Source: Paludibacter sp.
Lineage (GTDB): Bacteria > Bacteroidota > Bacteroidia > Bacteroidales > Paludibacteraceae
Reading direction: 5' to 3'
NCBI GenBank assembly: GCA_028710415.1
Contig: JAQTUE010000019.1
Span: forward strand, 1-64,000
Length of the DNA: 64,000 nucleotides
Within the stretch, counting starts at the first letter, position 1, and each line of letters opens with the position of its first letter. Below are positions 29,175-38,460 of this stretch, in pieces. The position numbers and the translations under genes are program-made. Below the pieces are notes generated by a model. It worked only from the letters and a program-made list of their open reading frames with translations, ran no database searches and was not told the origin of the DNA.

Positions 29175-29300
29175 TATTTAAAGGGGAATTGGATCGAAGC
29201 AAAATAGTTTTCCCTTTTCAGATTTAGAATCTTTCTGGATCCGTTTTTGAGATTAATAGGTTGGATTGTATCGTTTGTATTCAATAATAGCAACATCCTC

Positions 29301-29474
29301 TCACTACGATATCATCATGATGTCGCAGATAATTCATCAATAACAAAATAGTAAACCAGTAATAATCCATATATAATCCATCTCTATATAAATATGGATT
29401 ATATATGGATTATATATGGATCATATATGGATTATATATGGATTATCTGCGACATCATGGTGATATCGTAGTGA
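29301..29474. repeat. 33-bp inverted repeat enclosing 11-bp iterons
   Basis: The arms 29301-29333 and 29442-29474 are reverse complements with one mismatch (core GATGTCGCAGATAAT). Between them, GGATTATATAT repeats in an 11-bp register from 29396, four full copies (one with a C) plus a partial fifth running into the right arm. An inverted copy of the iteron sequence lies at 29361-29381. The element can form a large hairpin or cruciform. No coding frame, transposase or target-site duplication is seen. Confidence 0.85.
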
Positions 29475-30106
29475 TATGATGATTTGCAACCGGAGAACTG
29501 TATTCATTTTTCTTTTCAAGATTTTCTGCGTACAAGAACAATGCCACTATTTATTTGCTGGATCAAGTTGAACGGATTCATGAGGTTGGAATGGGATACG
29601 GTTTTACGTCTTGAATCAGGATGTAACAAACAGGTTTTCCTTGCTCACTCACATTAAACAATTGCTGACTGAGAGTTTCTGAACAGGTTATTATTCACTT
29701 AAAATAAGCGCAATAAAGATAATTATAAAGAAAGGATTCTAATGTATAACCTTATTTAGTTTAAAATTGGTTTGTAATAACGTGGATGGAAGTATCTTTC
29801 GCTCAGTTTTTTGAAAATGGATATTAAAGTGTCATATCATCCCCTGAAATTATGAATCTGCCCATAACTCAGAACCTAATATTAAAAATGAGTAACCGAA
29901 CATTTTCATTCTTTGAATAGTCATTCAATAAGACAGCTAAGTAAACTAACCGGAGGTCCCGGGTACGTTTTTCTGCTTTTAGAATCGTCAGTTAAATCAA
30001 AAGATTCAGTTAACAATTGATTTATAGGTAGTAAGAAGTTGATATTGAACATCTCGATTTCGTAAATTAAGAAAATCCCATATTAATAAATCAAAAAGGT
30101 CTTTTT
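29475..30106. other. Intergenic region upstream of the Sus operon promoter
   Basis: About 630 bp of AT-rich DNA with no supported gene or hairpin. It separates the inverted-repeat element from the promoter at 30128-30163. Confidence 0.4.
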
Positions 30107-30163
30107 ATCTCCCATAATTACTTATATGTCCACCTGACAAAAATGACTTAAACATTACATTTG
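30107..30163 (+). promoter_or_regulatory. Candidate HTCS operator and promoter of the FAS1/Sus operon
   Basis: GTCCACCT at 30128 precedes TACATTTG (full TAnnTTTG match) at 30156 by 28 bp. The position 21 bp upstream (ATCTCCCA at 30107) matches the half-site poorly, so only one site is clear. The first large gene starts 780 bp downstream, implying a very long leader. Confidence 0.5.
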
Positions 30164-30374
30164 CATAAGAAAAAAGCAACGATCAAAACTCATGCAGGTC
30201 TTTTTTTACTGGATTAAGCCGTAAAAAGAAAAGATATTTTATTCAGCCTGAATTTTTGACATTGCGTAATCAAATTGCCGGCATAGCATGAAAAGCCGGA
30301 CTAGTTAACCTTAAATAATTTTATCCTGGCTGTCGAATAGTTGAATTCATTCAAGACAGGAAACAATTGACGAT

Positions 30375-30668
30375 ATGAAAAAAACTCTTACTCTTTTATT
30401 CTCGAATCCGATTCATGTTTTATTATTGATTTCGCCGGATGCCGGATCAACATTCGCCAGAATCTCCGGAATGTCAGTAGCTCTTTTTAATCGCGCTAGT
30501 TCATTTTCAGTAACCGCCTCAGACAACTTTAGTTTAATTTATAAGAACCTGTTTGTAAATTACAACAACCAAAACCGTTTCACTTTTTCTGTTTTACAAA
30601 CCTCACTACCTGCCGGCTCCATCTGCCCGGTGCAGGTACCCTCTAAACGCACAACCATAATTACATAA
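30375..30668 (+). CDS. Possible small secreted protein in the operon leader
   Basis: A 97-codon frame starts MKKTLTLLFSNPIHVLLLIS, which resembles a signal peptide, with a possible cleavage after GSTFA. The rest is Ser-, Asn- and Phe-rich with no domain I recognise. It lies between the promoter at 30156 and the FAS1 gene at 30944, so it would be on the long leader transcript. It may be a real leader-encoded peptide or a chance frame in untranslated RNA. I give it low confidence because there is no family support. Confidence 0.3.
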   Translation: MKKTLTLLFSNPIHVLLLISPDAGSTFARISGMSVALFNRASSFSVTASDNFSLIYKNLFVNYNNQNRFTFSVLQTSLPAGSICPVQVPSKRTTIIT

Positions 30669-30943
30669 AATAAAAATGCCCGGGCTATGCAACCGGTCTA
30701 TTCAACTCATCGCATTCAGTAATTACAAGTTATTAAATCAAATGGCCGGAAATAAATAATATCACGAAAACGCAATAAGTTTTTAGCTTCTTAAAGAGGT
30801 CAAAAAGGATGGCTCTGTCCAGTATTATTGGAAACGGGAATATGAAAGTTTCTAAACACAACATTGAAACTTAATTTTTAAATCCTGAAAAAGACTATCG
30901 CTACAGGGTTTATTTAGATTGTTGAATTAAAATTAAATACAAA

Positions 30944-33514
30944 ATGAAAAATTATTTTAAAGGAACATATTACCAGTGTGCTAAGTGGCTCATTGGGATG
31001 ACTTTAGCAAGTTTCTTGTTTTCTTCCTGTGATGTATATCAGCTGGATAACCAGGAGCCAACCTGGTTGGGAGCCAGTATCTATAATTATCTGAAGACTG
31101 ATGGGCATTTTACCAATTATACGAAACTGATAGAAGACCTGGAATATACGGAAGTCCTGGGTAAAACAGGGAGCAAAACACTTTTTGTAGCGAATGATTC
31201 GGCTTTCAATGTGTTCTTTCAAAAAAATGATTGGGGTGTTACAAGCTATAACCAGTTAACCCTGGCGCAAAAGAAACTCATTTTAAATTTTGGAATGATC
31301 AACGAAGCCTATCTGGTTGATATGCTCTCGAATTACAACAATGGCGGTTTGAAAGAAGGTGCTGCCTTACGCAGGGTAACTGCGATTTCTCCATTGGACA
31401 GTTTGCCTTTTGATACCGGGGATAAACTTCCTGCCAGCGCTTATTGGACGTATTATAAAACAAAAGGTTTGTATGAACTAAAAGATAATACTCTAGTGAC
31501 CATGATTTATTTTACTCAAAAGCAAATGGATCAGGCACAGATTTCCAATGAGGATTTTAGAATCATTACCGGAATTACACGGACCTCGAACGATGCCCAT
31601 CTGTTTGGTATCAAAATTATCAAACGGGATATTACCTGTAAAAACGGATACCTGAACGTTTTGGATAAAGTTTTAATTCCACCGGTCAATATGGCTGAGT
31701 ATATAAATACCTATCCCAATACTTCCATTTTTTCAAGTTTGATAGGAAGATTTTGTGCACCTTTCTTTGATGCATCCACTACCATCTTATACAGGCAACT
31801 GCATCCTGCTTTTACTGACTCAATTTTCATTAAGAGATACTTTGCTAAGATAGGAGGAAGCACCCGATACCCATCCGGGTTGTCGGTGAATGTCGATTTC
31901 CAATTGCCTTTCGATCCGGGATGGAACAGTTATACCCGATTTACAACCGGTAATGCCCTTCAATCGGACATGGCTGCCATGTTTGTACCTTCAAATGAAG
32001 CGATGAATAATTATTTCAATTCACCGGCAGGTGCAGTACTAAAGGATCGTTTTGGCTCCTGGGACAATGTTCCCACCGATATTTTGCCATTATTTATAAA
32101 AAGACATATGAGAACCTCCTTTGTGGAATCAGTACCAAGTAAATTCCCCACGATGGTTGATGAGGATAATTCAGCATTACCCGTGTCGAAAGGTGATATT
32201 GATAAAGTTTATATTGGGACGAATGGAGTTGTCTATGTAACGAATAAAGTGTATGCCCCGGATGATTACATATCTGTGTACGGGCCGGTTTTATTGAGCG
32301 CAAATGAAGCTTCAACAGTCAATAAAACCAGAATATGGAACTGGGCAATTGTACAGAATGACTTTCGGTTATATTTAAATTCACTGGTGAGCCGATATAG
32401 TTTCTTTGTCCCAACGGATGAGTATTTCTCAAAATACATTGACCCGATAGCCATCAATAAAGATGTGCCGGGAGCCATTAAGTACTGGTATAATTTTAAA
32501 ACGTTAACCGTAAATGCAACCGTTTATAAATTTGACAAAACAACAGGCCAGGTAGGAGATTCTGTAGCAGTTATTGTTTCACCTACTTTTCTGATTAACC
32601 GGCTTTTGGATCTATTAAATTCCCATGTTGTTGTAGGAGGCGTGGAGTCAGGAAAGAACTACTATCTGACAAAAGGAAATGTAGCTGTAAAAGTAACGGG
32701 CAGTGGCCTGGGAATGACTTTGGAAGGTGGTGAAAATATGAAGCTGAACCAAAAGGTAAATGTAAACAAAGTGTATAATCAATCGAACGGGTCTACTTAT
32801 TTTATTGATAAACCAATCCAATCACCTTTGACTTCAGTATACAAAGTGTTGAGTGAAACCCCTGATTTCAGTGCATTCTTCGCTTTATTAAGTGGCTTCC
32901 CAGTGACCAGCAGCTCAGTTGTTTTTGTAAATAAAAGTAATTATTACGGCCTGGATTATAATATCAAATTCTTCAACACCTTTAATTATACCGTTTATGT
33001 TCCAACCAATGCAGCCATCAATAAAGCCATTCAGGATGGTCTTATCACTCCATGGGAATCACAAGGTTCCATTGTCGGAATTAATGATATGACGGATGCC
33101 ACCTTACAGGCAAGTGCAATTTTAAACCTCGAAAAGTTTGTCCGGTATCATTTCCAGGATAATTCAGTATTTGTGGATAACCAGTCGTTTAGTTCTATTT
33201 ATCAATCGGCTACCATCAAACAGGATGATGCTTCCACTCATTTTGGAACCTTTAAAAACAAATACTACCGGATCGGAGTAAACAGTACCGGTGGGAACCT
33301 TACCCTGACAACAGAAACAAATAAAATTGTAAATGTCGTTACTAGCAATGGACTCTATAATATCATGACACGGGATTTTGTATTTAATGATACCCCCTCG
33401 AAATTTAAGAATGTTGATGGGACGGGTTCAGGAGCAGAATTTACAACCTCTTTGATTACCACTTCATCAACAGCGGTTATTCATCAGATTGATAACGTGT
33501 TGATCTTTAAATAA
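30944..33514 (+). CDS. Large FAS1 (fasciclin) domain lipoprotein
   Basis: The 856-residue protein begins with a lipoprotein signal ending FLFSSC (lipidated Cys29), followed by acidic DVYQLDN, a pattern seen in surface-exported Bacteroidota lipoproteins. It contains about four divergent FAS1 modules. The first has LIEDLEYTEVLGKTGSKTLF and VANDSAFNVFF, a later one has YTVYVPTNAAINKAI, and the last ends AVIHQIDNVLIFK. FAS1 domains mediate adhesion and glycan or protein binding. As first gene of the Sus operon, 12 bp before SusC, it probably forms part of a surface glycan-capture complex, a role normally taken by SusE/F-type proteins. That role is inferred. Confidence 0.88.
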   Translation: MKNYFKGTYYQCAKWLIGMTLASFLFSSCDVYQLDNQEPTWLGASIYNYLKTDGHFTNYTKLIEDLEYTEVLGKTGSKTLFVANDSAFNVFFQKNDWGVTSYNQLTLAQKKLILNFGMINEAYLVDMLSNYNNGGLKEGAALRRVTAISPLDSLPFDTGDKLPASAYWTYYKTKGLYELKDNTLVTMIYFTQKQMDQAQISNEDFRIITGITRTSNDAHLFGIKIIKRDITCKNGYLNVLDKVLIPPVNMAEYINTYPNTSIFSSLIGRFCAPFFDASTTILYRQLHPAFTDSIFIKRYFAKIGGSTRYPSGLSVNVDFQLPFDPGWNSYTRFTTGNALQSDMAAMFVPSNEAMNNYFNSPAGAVLKDRFGSWDNVPTDILPLFIKRHMRTSFVESVPSKFPTMVDEDNSALPVSKGDIDKVYIGTNGVVYVTNKVYAPDDYISVYGPVLLSANEASTVNKTRIWNWAIVQNDFRLYLNSLVSRYSFFVPTDEYFSKYIDPIAINKDVPGAIKYWYNFKTLTVNATVYKFDKTTGQVGDSVAVIVSPTFLINRLLDLLNSHVVVGGVESGKNYYLTKGNVAVKVTGSGLGMTLEGGENMKLNQKVNVNKVYNQSNGSTYFIDKPIQSPLTSVYKVLSETPDFSAFFALLSGFPVTSSSVVFVNKSNYYGLDYNIKFFNTFNYTVYVPTNAAINKAIQDGLITPWESQGSIVGINDMTDATLQASAILNLEKFVRYHFQDNSVFVDNQSFSSIYQSATIKQDDASTHFGTFKNKYYRIGVNSTGGNLTLTTETNKIVNVVTSNGLYNIMTRDFVFNDTPSKFKNVDGTGSGAEFTTSLITTSSTAVIHQIDNVLIFK

Positions 33515-33526
33515 AAATAAAAGAAT

Positions 33527-36500
33527 ATGAAATCAAATTTTGCAATCATACTTTTCTTCATTATGCTTTTGTTGCCTGTTTCGACTTATAGTCAAAAATC
33601 AGGAGGTGATTTTATAGTACAGGGTATCATAACATCAAAAACTGATGGTGCTTTAATCGGAGTATCCATCGGGGAGGTAGATAAAAATAACAGGATCATT
33701 AATGGATCGGTTACGGATATTAATGGCCATTATGTCTTGAGGATGAAAAATGCTGAGAATCACCTTTCAATCAGTTATACAGGTTATATCAAGCAAGTTG
33801 TAAAAACAGACAATAAAAGGAAGATTGATATTTTACTGGTTGAAAACACCCAGGTTCTCAAAGATATTGTTATCACCGCTTCAAAAAAACACAGTGAAGG
33901 TGGTTATAGCATTCCACAGCGGGAGATCGCATCGGCAATGCAATCCATTGATATGAAGGAGTTAGAAGGAGTTCAGGTGGCTTCGGTTGATGAAGCCCTG
34001 CAGGGACGAATTGCAGGTCTTGATATTGTCTCCAATTCAGGTGACCCGGGTAGTGGGACCTCCATGCGTATACGTGGTGCAAGTTCCATCACTGGGAGCA
34101 GCCAGCCACTGATAGTCTTAAATGGAGTTCCATATGAAATGCAGGTGAGCCAGACTTTTGATTATGCAAATTCGAACCAGGAACAATATGCAAACTTATT
34201 AAGTATCAACCCGGACGATATTCAGGAGATTTCCGTATTAAAAGATGCAGCTGCTTCGGCAGTCTGGGGATCAAAAGGAGCAAATGGTGTGATTATTATC
34301 ACTACAAAAAAAGGATATACCGGACCAACGAAAATTGAATATTCCTACCGGTATACCGCCACCATACAACCACAGGGACTGAAAATGCTGAAAGGAGATG
34401 ATTATACCATGATGATGAAACAGGAGTTCTTTAATCCGGTACAGGATGAAAATGCGTCGAATTATCCGGAATATAATTATGATAAGTCATTTCCGGAATA
34501 TCAAAATTACAACAATAATACCGATTGGGTGAAACAAGTTTCTCAGGTAGGGAATATCAGCGATCACTTCCTGACGTTATCGGGAGGTGGGGACCGTGCA
34601 ACGTACCGCATTTCGGGTGGATATATGAACCAGAACGGAACAATTATAGGACAAAAATATAACCGACTTTCTTCCCGTGGGTATCTTGAATATAAAGTTT
34701 CCGACCGGTTGAAGTTTACTTCTGAATTGTCATTTACCTACGCAAACAATGACCGGAATTATGTTTATAATTTTACCGGTGGGTTCAATCCGGGTTGGGG
34801 AGATAGTCCGAATGAAGATTTATCAATCCTGGGAATTGCCTATAAAAAAATGCCAAACCTAAGTGTGTTTAAACAGGATGCTAATGGCAATAATACCTCT
34901 GATTATTATAATATTTTAAATACTTCTAATCTGGACTGGAATCAGAAGTATCTGGTGAATCCGGTAGCACTAGCGTTGCTTGCAAAGAATAATTTAAAAA
35001 ATTATCGTGTGATTCCGACTTTCAGATTGCAATACGATTTTCTGGATCCCGCCAAACAAACTTTAAGGTACAATATGTTTGTTTCGTTTGATATTAATAA
35101 TGACAAAACATCCATGTTCTTACCTTCGAATGTTACCAATTATGACTGGTCAAATTACAAATTTAATCGTTCGGATAGTGGCGATAACGAAGCCATAACT
35201 ATTCAAACCGATAATAATATTTCCTGGATACCCGGTTTTGACAACAAAGATCATAGTTTGCTGCTCTATGGATCTGTTCAGACTACGGAAGGACATTCCA
35301 CCTACCAGGGAATTACATCATATGGCACACCATCCTATTTTGCAGATGATGCATCAAATCCAGCCTATTTATCAGGTGTTTTTACCAGTCGTGAAAATTG
35401 GCGTTCCGTGGGTTTATTGTTGCGGGGTCATTATGCCTATAAAGGGAAGTATATTCTTGATGGTACTATTCGCAGGGATGGGAGTACAAAATTCGGAAAC
35501 GGGAAAAAATGGGGTAACTTCCCGGGTCTGTCCTTAAAATGGATTGTATCGGATGAACCTTTCATGAAAAGCACTAAAAAATGGTTGAATATGCTTGCTT
35601 TTCGTCCGGGATGGGGTATTGCAGGTAATCAGCCAGCTTATGAATATCTTCAATTCAGCCGATATGGCAATTATGGAAGGTACATAGACATGAATTCACA
35701 AAGGCCAACATCGTTGAGATTGGATAACTTAAGTTGGGAAACCACTTCCTCCTATAATTATGGGTGTGATATCGGATTGTTTGATGATAAAATCCAACTG
35801 GATTTGAATTTATATACTAAGCGAACATCAGATTTATTGTTTCGAAATGTTTCTGTACCGGGATCGTCAGGTTTTTCAACTCTAACCTATCAAAATGCCG
35901 GAGTCATGGATAATAAAGGCTGGGAAGTGAATGTGTATGCCAACAAAATTGTCAATTCAAAAAACTTCAGTATTGATTTTCGATTTAATATCTCCAATTC
36001 CAACAATACCATTGTTCAATTGGATGATAAAATATTAAATACTTTTAATGGCACGTATGATTATCAAAACGGTTCGTACCTGACCCGGGTTCAGCAAGGA
36101 AATTCGTTTGGTTCCATCTATGGTTTTAAATACCTCGGAGTATACCAGTATGATAAATACAAAGCCGGTACACAGGAAGATGCACCGGTAGCCCGGAATG
36201 CCGGTGGAAAAGTGACTACGGATGAAGCCGGGGAATCTTTGCCAATGTATTTTAATTACAATGAAGTAAATGGGGGAGTTCCTTACAAATTCAGGGGAGG
36301 AGATGCCAAATACGCAGATATTAATCATGATGGAAATATCGATGAATTAGACCTTGTCTATTTGGGAAATTCAAATCCATTGTTTAATGGTGGTTTTGGT
36401 CCTATATTCCGCTACAAGAATTTTTCCTGTTCTACCTTTTTTAATTTCAGGGTTGGAAATAAAATTGTAAACGCAGCCAGAATGTATGCAGAGAATATGT

Positions 36501-36874
36501 ATTCAGCCAACAATCAAAGTATTGCTGTTAACTGGCGATGGAGAAAAGATGGCGATATATCTTCTATTCCAAGGGCACTTTTCAATTATGGCTACAATTG
36601 GCTGGGGAGTGACCGGTATGTGGAAGATGGTTCTTTCATAAGATTTAAATACCTGACATTTAATTATTCCTTCCCAAAAAAGGCGCTTAAGAAATACAAT
36701 GTTGATAAATTAAATTTGTATATGACCATCAACAACATATTTGTTCTTACAAAATATACAGGTGTTGATCCTGAAGTTTCCTACGGAACAAAAGATAACA
36801 ATGGAATTAGTATAGACTGGGATCAGACACCCCGATCGAAAGATATGACTTTAGGTGTTACAATTGGATTATAA
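33527..36874 (+). CDS. SusC/RagA-type TonB-dependent outer membrane transporter, first copy
   Basis: The 1115-residue protein has a signal peptide (ending STYSQ) and a carboxypeptidase-D-like regulatory domain (about 30-110; DGALIGVSIGEV, ISYTGYIKQVV). The plug (about 115-260) has VASVDEALQGRIAGLDIVSN, MRIRGASSITG and ISVLKDAAASAVWGSKGANG, all standard SusC signatures. A 22-strand beta-barrel ends with DMTLGVTIGL and a terminal hydrophobic residue. It imports oligosaccharides with TonB energy. It lies 12 bp after the FAS1 gene and 14 bp before SusD. Confidence 0.97.
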   Translation: MKSNFAIILFFIMLLLPVSTYSQKSGGDFIVQGIITSKTDGALIGVSIGEVDKNNRIINGSVTDINGHYVLRMKNAENHLSISYTGYIKQVVKTDNKRKIDILLVENTQVLKDIVITASKKHSEGGYSIPQREIASAMQSIDMKELEGVQVASVDEALQGRIAGLDIVSNSGDPGSGTSMRIRGASSITGSSQPLIVLNGVPYEMQVSQTFDYANSNQEQYANLLSINPDDIQEISVLKDAAASAVWGSKGANGVIIITTKKGYTGPTKIEYSYRYTATIQPQGLKMLKGDDYTMMMKQEFFNPVQDENASNYPEYNYDKSFPEYQNYNNNTDWVKQVSQVGNISDHFLTLSGGGDRATYRISGGYMNQNGTIIGQKYNRLSSRGYLEYKVSDRLKFTSELSFTYANNDRNYVYNFTGGFNPGWGDSPNEDLSILGIAYKKMPNLSVFKQDANGNNTSDYYNILNTSNLDWNQKYLVNPVALALLAKNNLKNYRVIPTFRLQYDFLDPAKQTLRYNMFVSFDINNDKTSMFLPSNVTNYDWSNYKFNRSDSGDNEAITIQTDNNISWIPGFDNKDHSLLLYGSVQTTEGHSTYQGITSYGTPSYFADDASNPAYLSGVFTSRENWRSVGLLLRGHYAYKGKYILDGTIRRDGSTKFGNGKKWGNFPGLSLKWIVSDEPFMKSTKKWLNMLAFRPGWGIAGNQPAYEYLQFSRYGNYGRYIDMNSQRPTSLRLDNLSWETTSSYNYGCDIGLFDDKIQLDLNLYTKRTSDLLFRNVSVPGSSGFSTLTYQNAGVMDNKGWEVNVYANKIVNSKNFSIDFRFNISNSNNTIVQLDDKILNTFNGTYDYQNGSYLTRVQQGNSFGSIYGFKYLGVYQYDKYKAGTQEDAPVARNAGGKVTTDEAGESLPMYFNYNEVNGGVPYKFRGGDAKYADINHDGNIDELDLVYLGNSNPLFNGGFGPIFRYKNFSCSTFFNFRVGNKIVNAARMYAENMYSANNQSIAVNWRWRKDGDISSIPRALFNYGYNWLGSDRYVEDGSFIRFKYLTFNYSFPKKALKKYNVDKLNLYMTINNIFVLTKYTGVDPEVSYGTKDNNGISIDWDQTPRSKDMTLGVTIGL

Positions 36875-36888
36875 ATAATTAACAGAAC

Positions 36889-38442
36889 ATGAAAAAATTA
36901 ACGATATATATAGCAACATTATTCCTGTTTGGCTTTCAGGGATGTACCAGCTGGTTGGATGTAAAACCTGAAAATGAAGTGGTGTTGGAAAACTATTGGC
37001 AAACAGAGTCTCAGGCTACAGCCGTACTTTCAGCAGGCTATCGGGGTATGACAGAAGATGTATTCGTTGAACGAATGTTGGTGTGGGGAGAATTACGTTC
37101 GGATAATTTAGTGGAAGGGAACAGTACGAATATTAACATGCTTAAAATATTAAATGTAAATTTAACTTCATCGAATGATTACTCAAACTGGGCATCCTTT
37201 TATTCGGTAATAAATTATTGCAATACATTTTTACATTTTGCCCCGGGTGTCTTAAAGACCGATCAGAACTTTACGGTTGATAAACTGAATTCGCTGAATG
37301 CAGAAGCACTGACAATACGGGCATTGTGTTATTTCTATCTGGTAAGGGCATTCAATGAAGTGCCTTTAATCCTCACTCCGAGTATTAGTGATACACAAGA
37401 CTATTATGTAGCAAAATCGAGTGAACGTGATATTCTAAATCAAATCATTACTGATTTGAAAACTGCCCAACTAACTGCCCGGGCCGATTATGGTAAAGGA
37501 GCATACAATAAAGGCAGGATTACTTTAAATACAATAAATGCATTGCTGGCCGATGTCTATTTATGGGATCAGCAGTATTCAAATTGTGTGGATTTATGTA
37601 ATGGTATAATTGCTGATCCTAAACTGACACTTGTAACAGGAGATAAAATGTTAAAGGATGTGTTCTATACGGGTAATTCAACTGAGAGCATATTTGAACT
37701 TCAATTTAACAAAGATATCCAGGTGAATAATACTCCAAACATGTTTTTTGGATATGAAGGAAATAGAGCAGGACAATTAAGTTTCCCAGTATTCTTAGTA
37801 CAAACCGGAACTTTTAGTCCTTTTAATTATGCTGCTTCTTCAGTAAAAGAAAGTACCGATGATAAACGTAAAAGTAGCTTCTTCGGTACAAGTGCAAATG
37901 GAACCGGTTATTCAATATACAAATATGCGTTAATCCAGGGAATAGTCAATGCCGATGAAACAATAACACCTGAATATCGTCCCTTGAGCACTACCGTAAA
38001 CTGGATTGTTTATCGCCTGTCGGATGTCCTGTTAATGAAAGCAGAGGCATTGGTACAACTGGATAGAAATGATAATGATTTAAAGGAAGCTTTGAAGATG
38101 GTAAACACCACGTACCTGCGTTCGAATACAACCGCTGATTCATTATTATTTAACAACTATAATAGCAAAGGATCAATGGAATCATTAGTCTTACGGGAAC
38201 GTCAACGGGAACTAATGTTTGAAGGAAAACGCTGGTTCGATTTATTACGATTAGCCAGAAGGAATAACAACCCTTCAGCCATGCTGGCCTATATCAGCCC
38301 AAAGCTTTCGGGAGACAATTTGCAATCTAACAAATTAAAGGTAATGAATGCATTATATATGCCTATACTGAAATCGGAATTAGTGATAAATCCTAATTTG
38401 ATTCAAAATCCTTTTTATTTAGATACTAATGCTTCGAACTAG
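36889..38442 (+). CDS. SusD/RagB-type surface glycan-binding lipoprotein, first copy
   Basis: The 517-residue lipoprotein has a lipobox ending FQGC (Cys19) and the typical CTSWLDVKPENEVVLENYWQ start. TPR-like helices follow: NAEALTIRALCYFYLVRAFN and INALLADVYLWDQQY. The C-terminal signature LRERQRELMFEGKRWFDLLR is the usual SusD_RagB ending. It caps the preceding SusC barrel and binds the target oligosaccharide at the cell surface. Length is normal. It is followed after 18 bp by a FAS1 lipoprotein and not by SusE/F. Confidence 0.97.
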   Translation: MKKLTIYIATLFLFGFQGCTSWLDVKPENEVVLENYWQTESQATAVLSAGYRGMTEDVFVERMLVWGELRSDNLVEGNSTNINMLKILNVNLTSSNDYSNWASFYSVINYCNTFLHFAPGVLKTDQNFTVDKLNSLNAEALTIRALCYFYLVRAFNEVPLILTPSISDTQDYYVAKSSERDILNQIITDLKTAQLTARADYGKGAYNKGRITLNTINALLADVYLWDQQYSNCVDLCNGIIADPKLTLVTGDKMLKDVFYTGNSTESIFELQFNKDIQVNNTPNMFFGYEGNRAGQLSFPVFLVQTGTFSPFNYAASSVKESTDDKRKSSFFGTSANGTGYSIYKYALIQGIVNADETITPEYRPLSTTVNWIVYRLSDVLLMKAEALVQLDRNDNDLKEALKMVNTTYLRSNTTADSLLFNNYNSKGSMESLVLRERQRELMFEGKRWFDLLRLARRNNNPSAMLAYISPKLSGDNLQSNKLKVMNALYMPILKSELVINPNLIQNPFYLDTNASN

Positions 38443-38460
38443 AAATAAAAAATAGGAACC

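Noticed and set aside
29396..29446. Regular 11-bp repeats considered as a CRISPR array
   Set aside because: Repeats are far too short, adjacent without spacers, and no cas genes are present.
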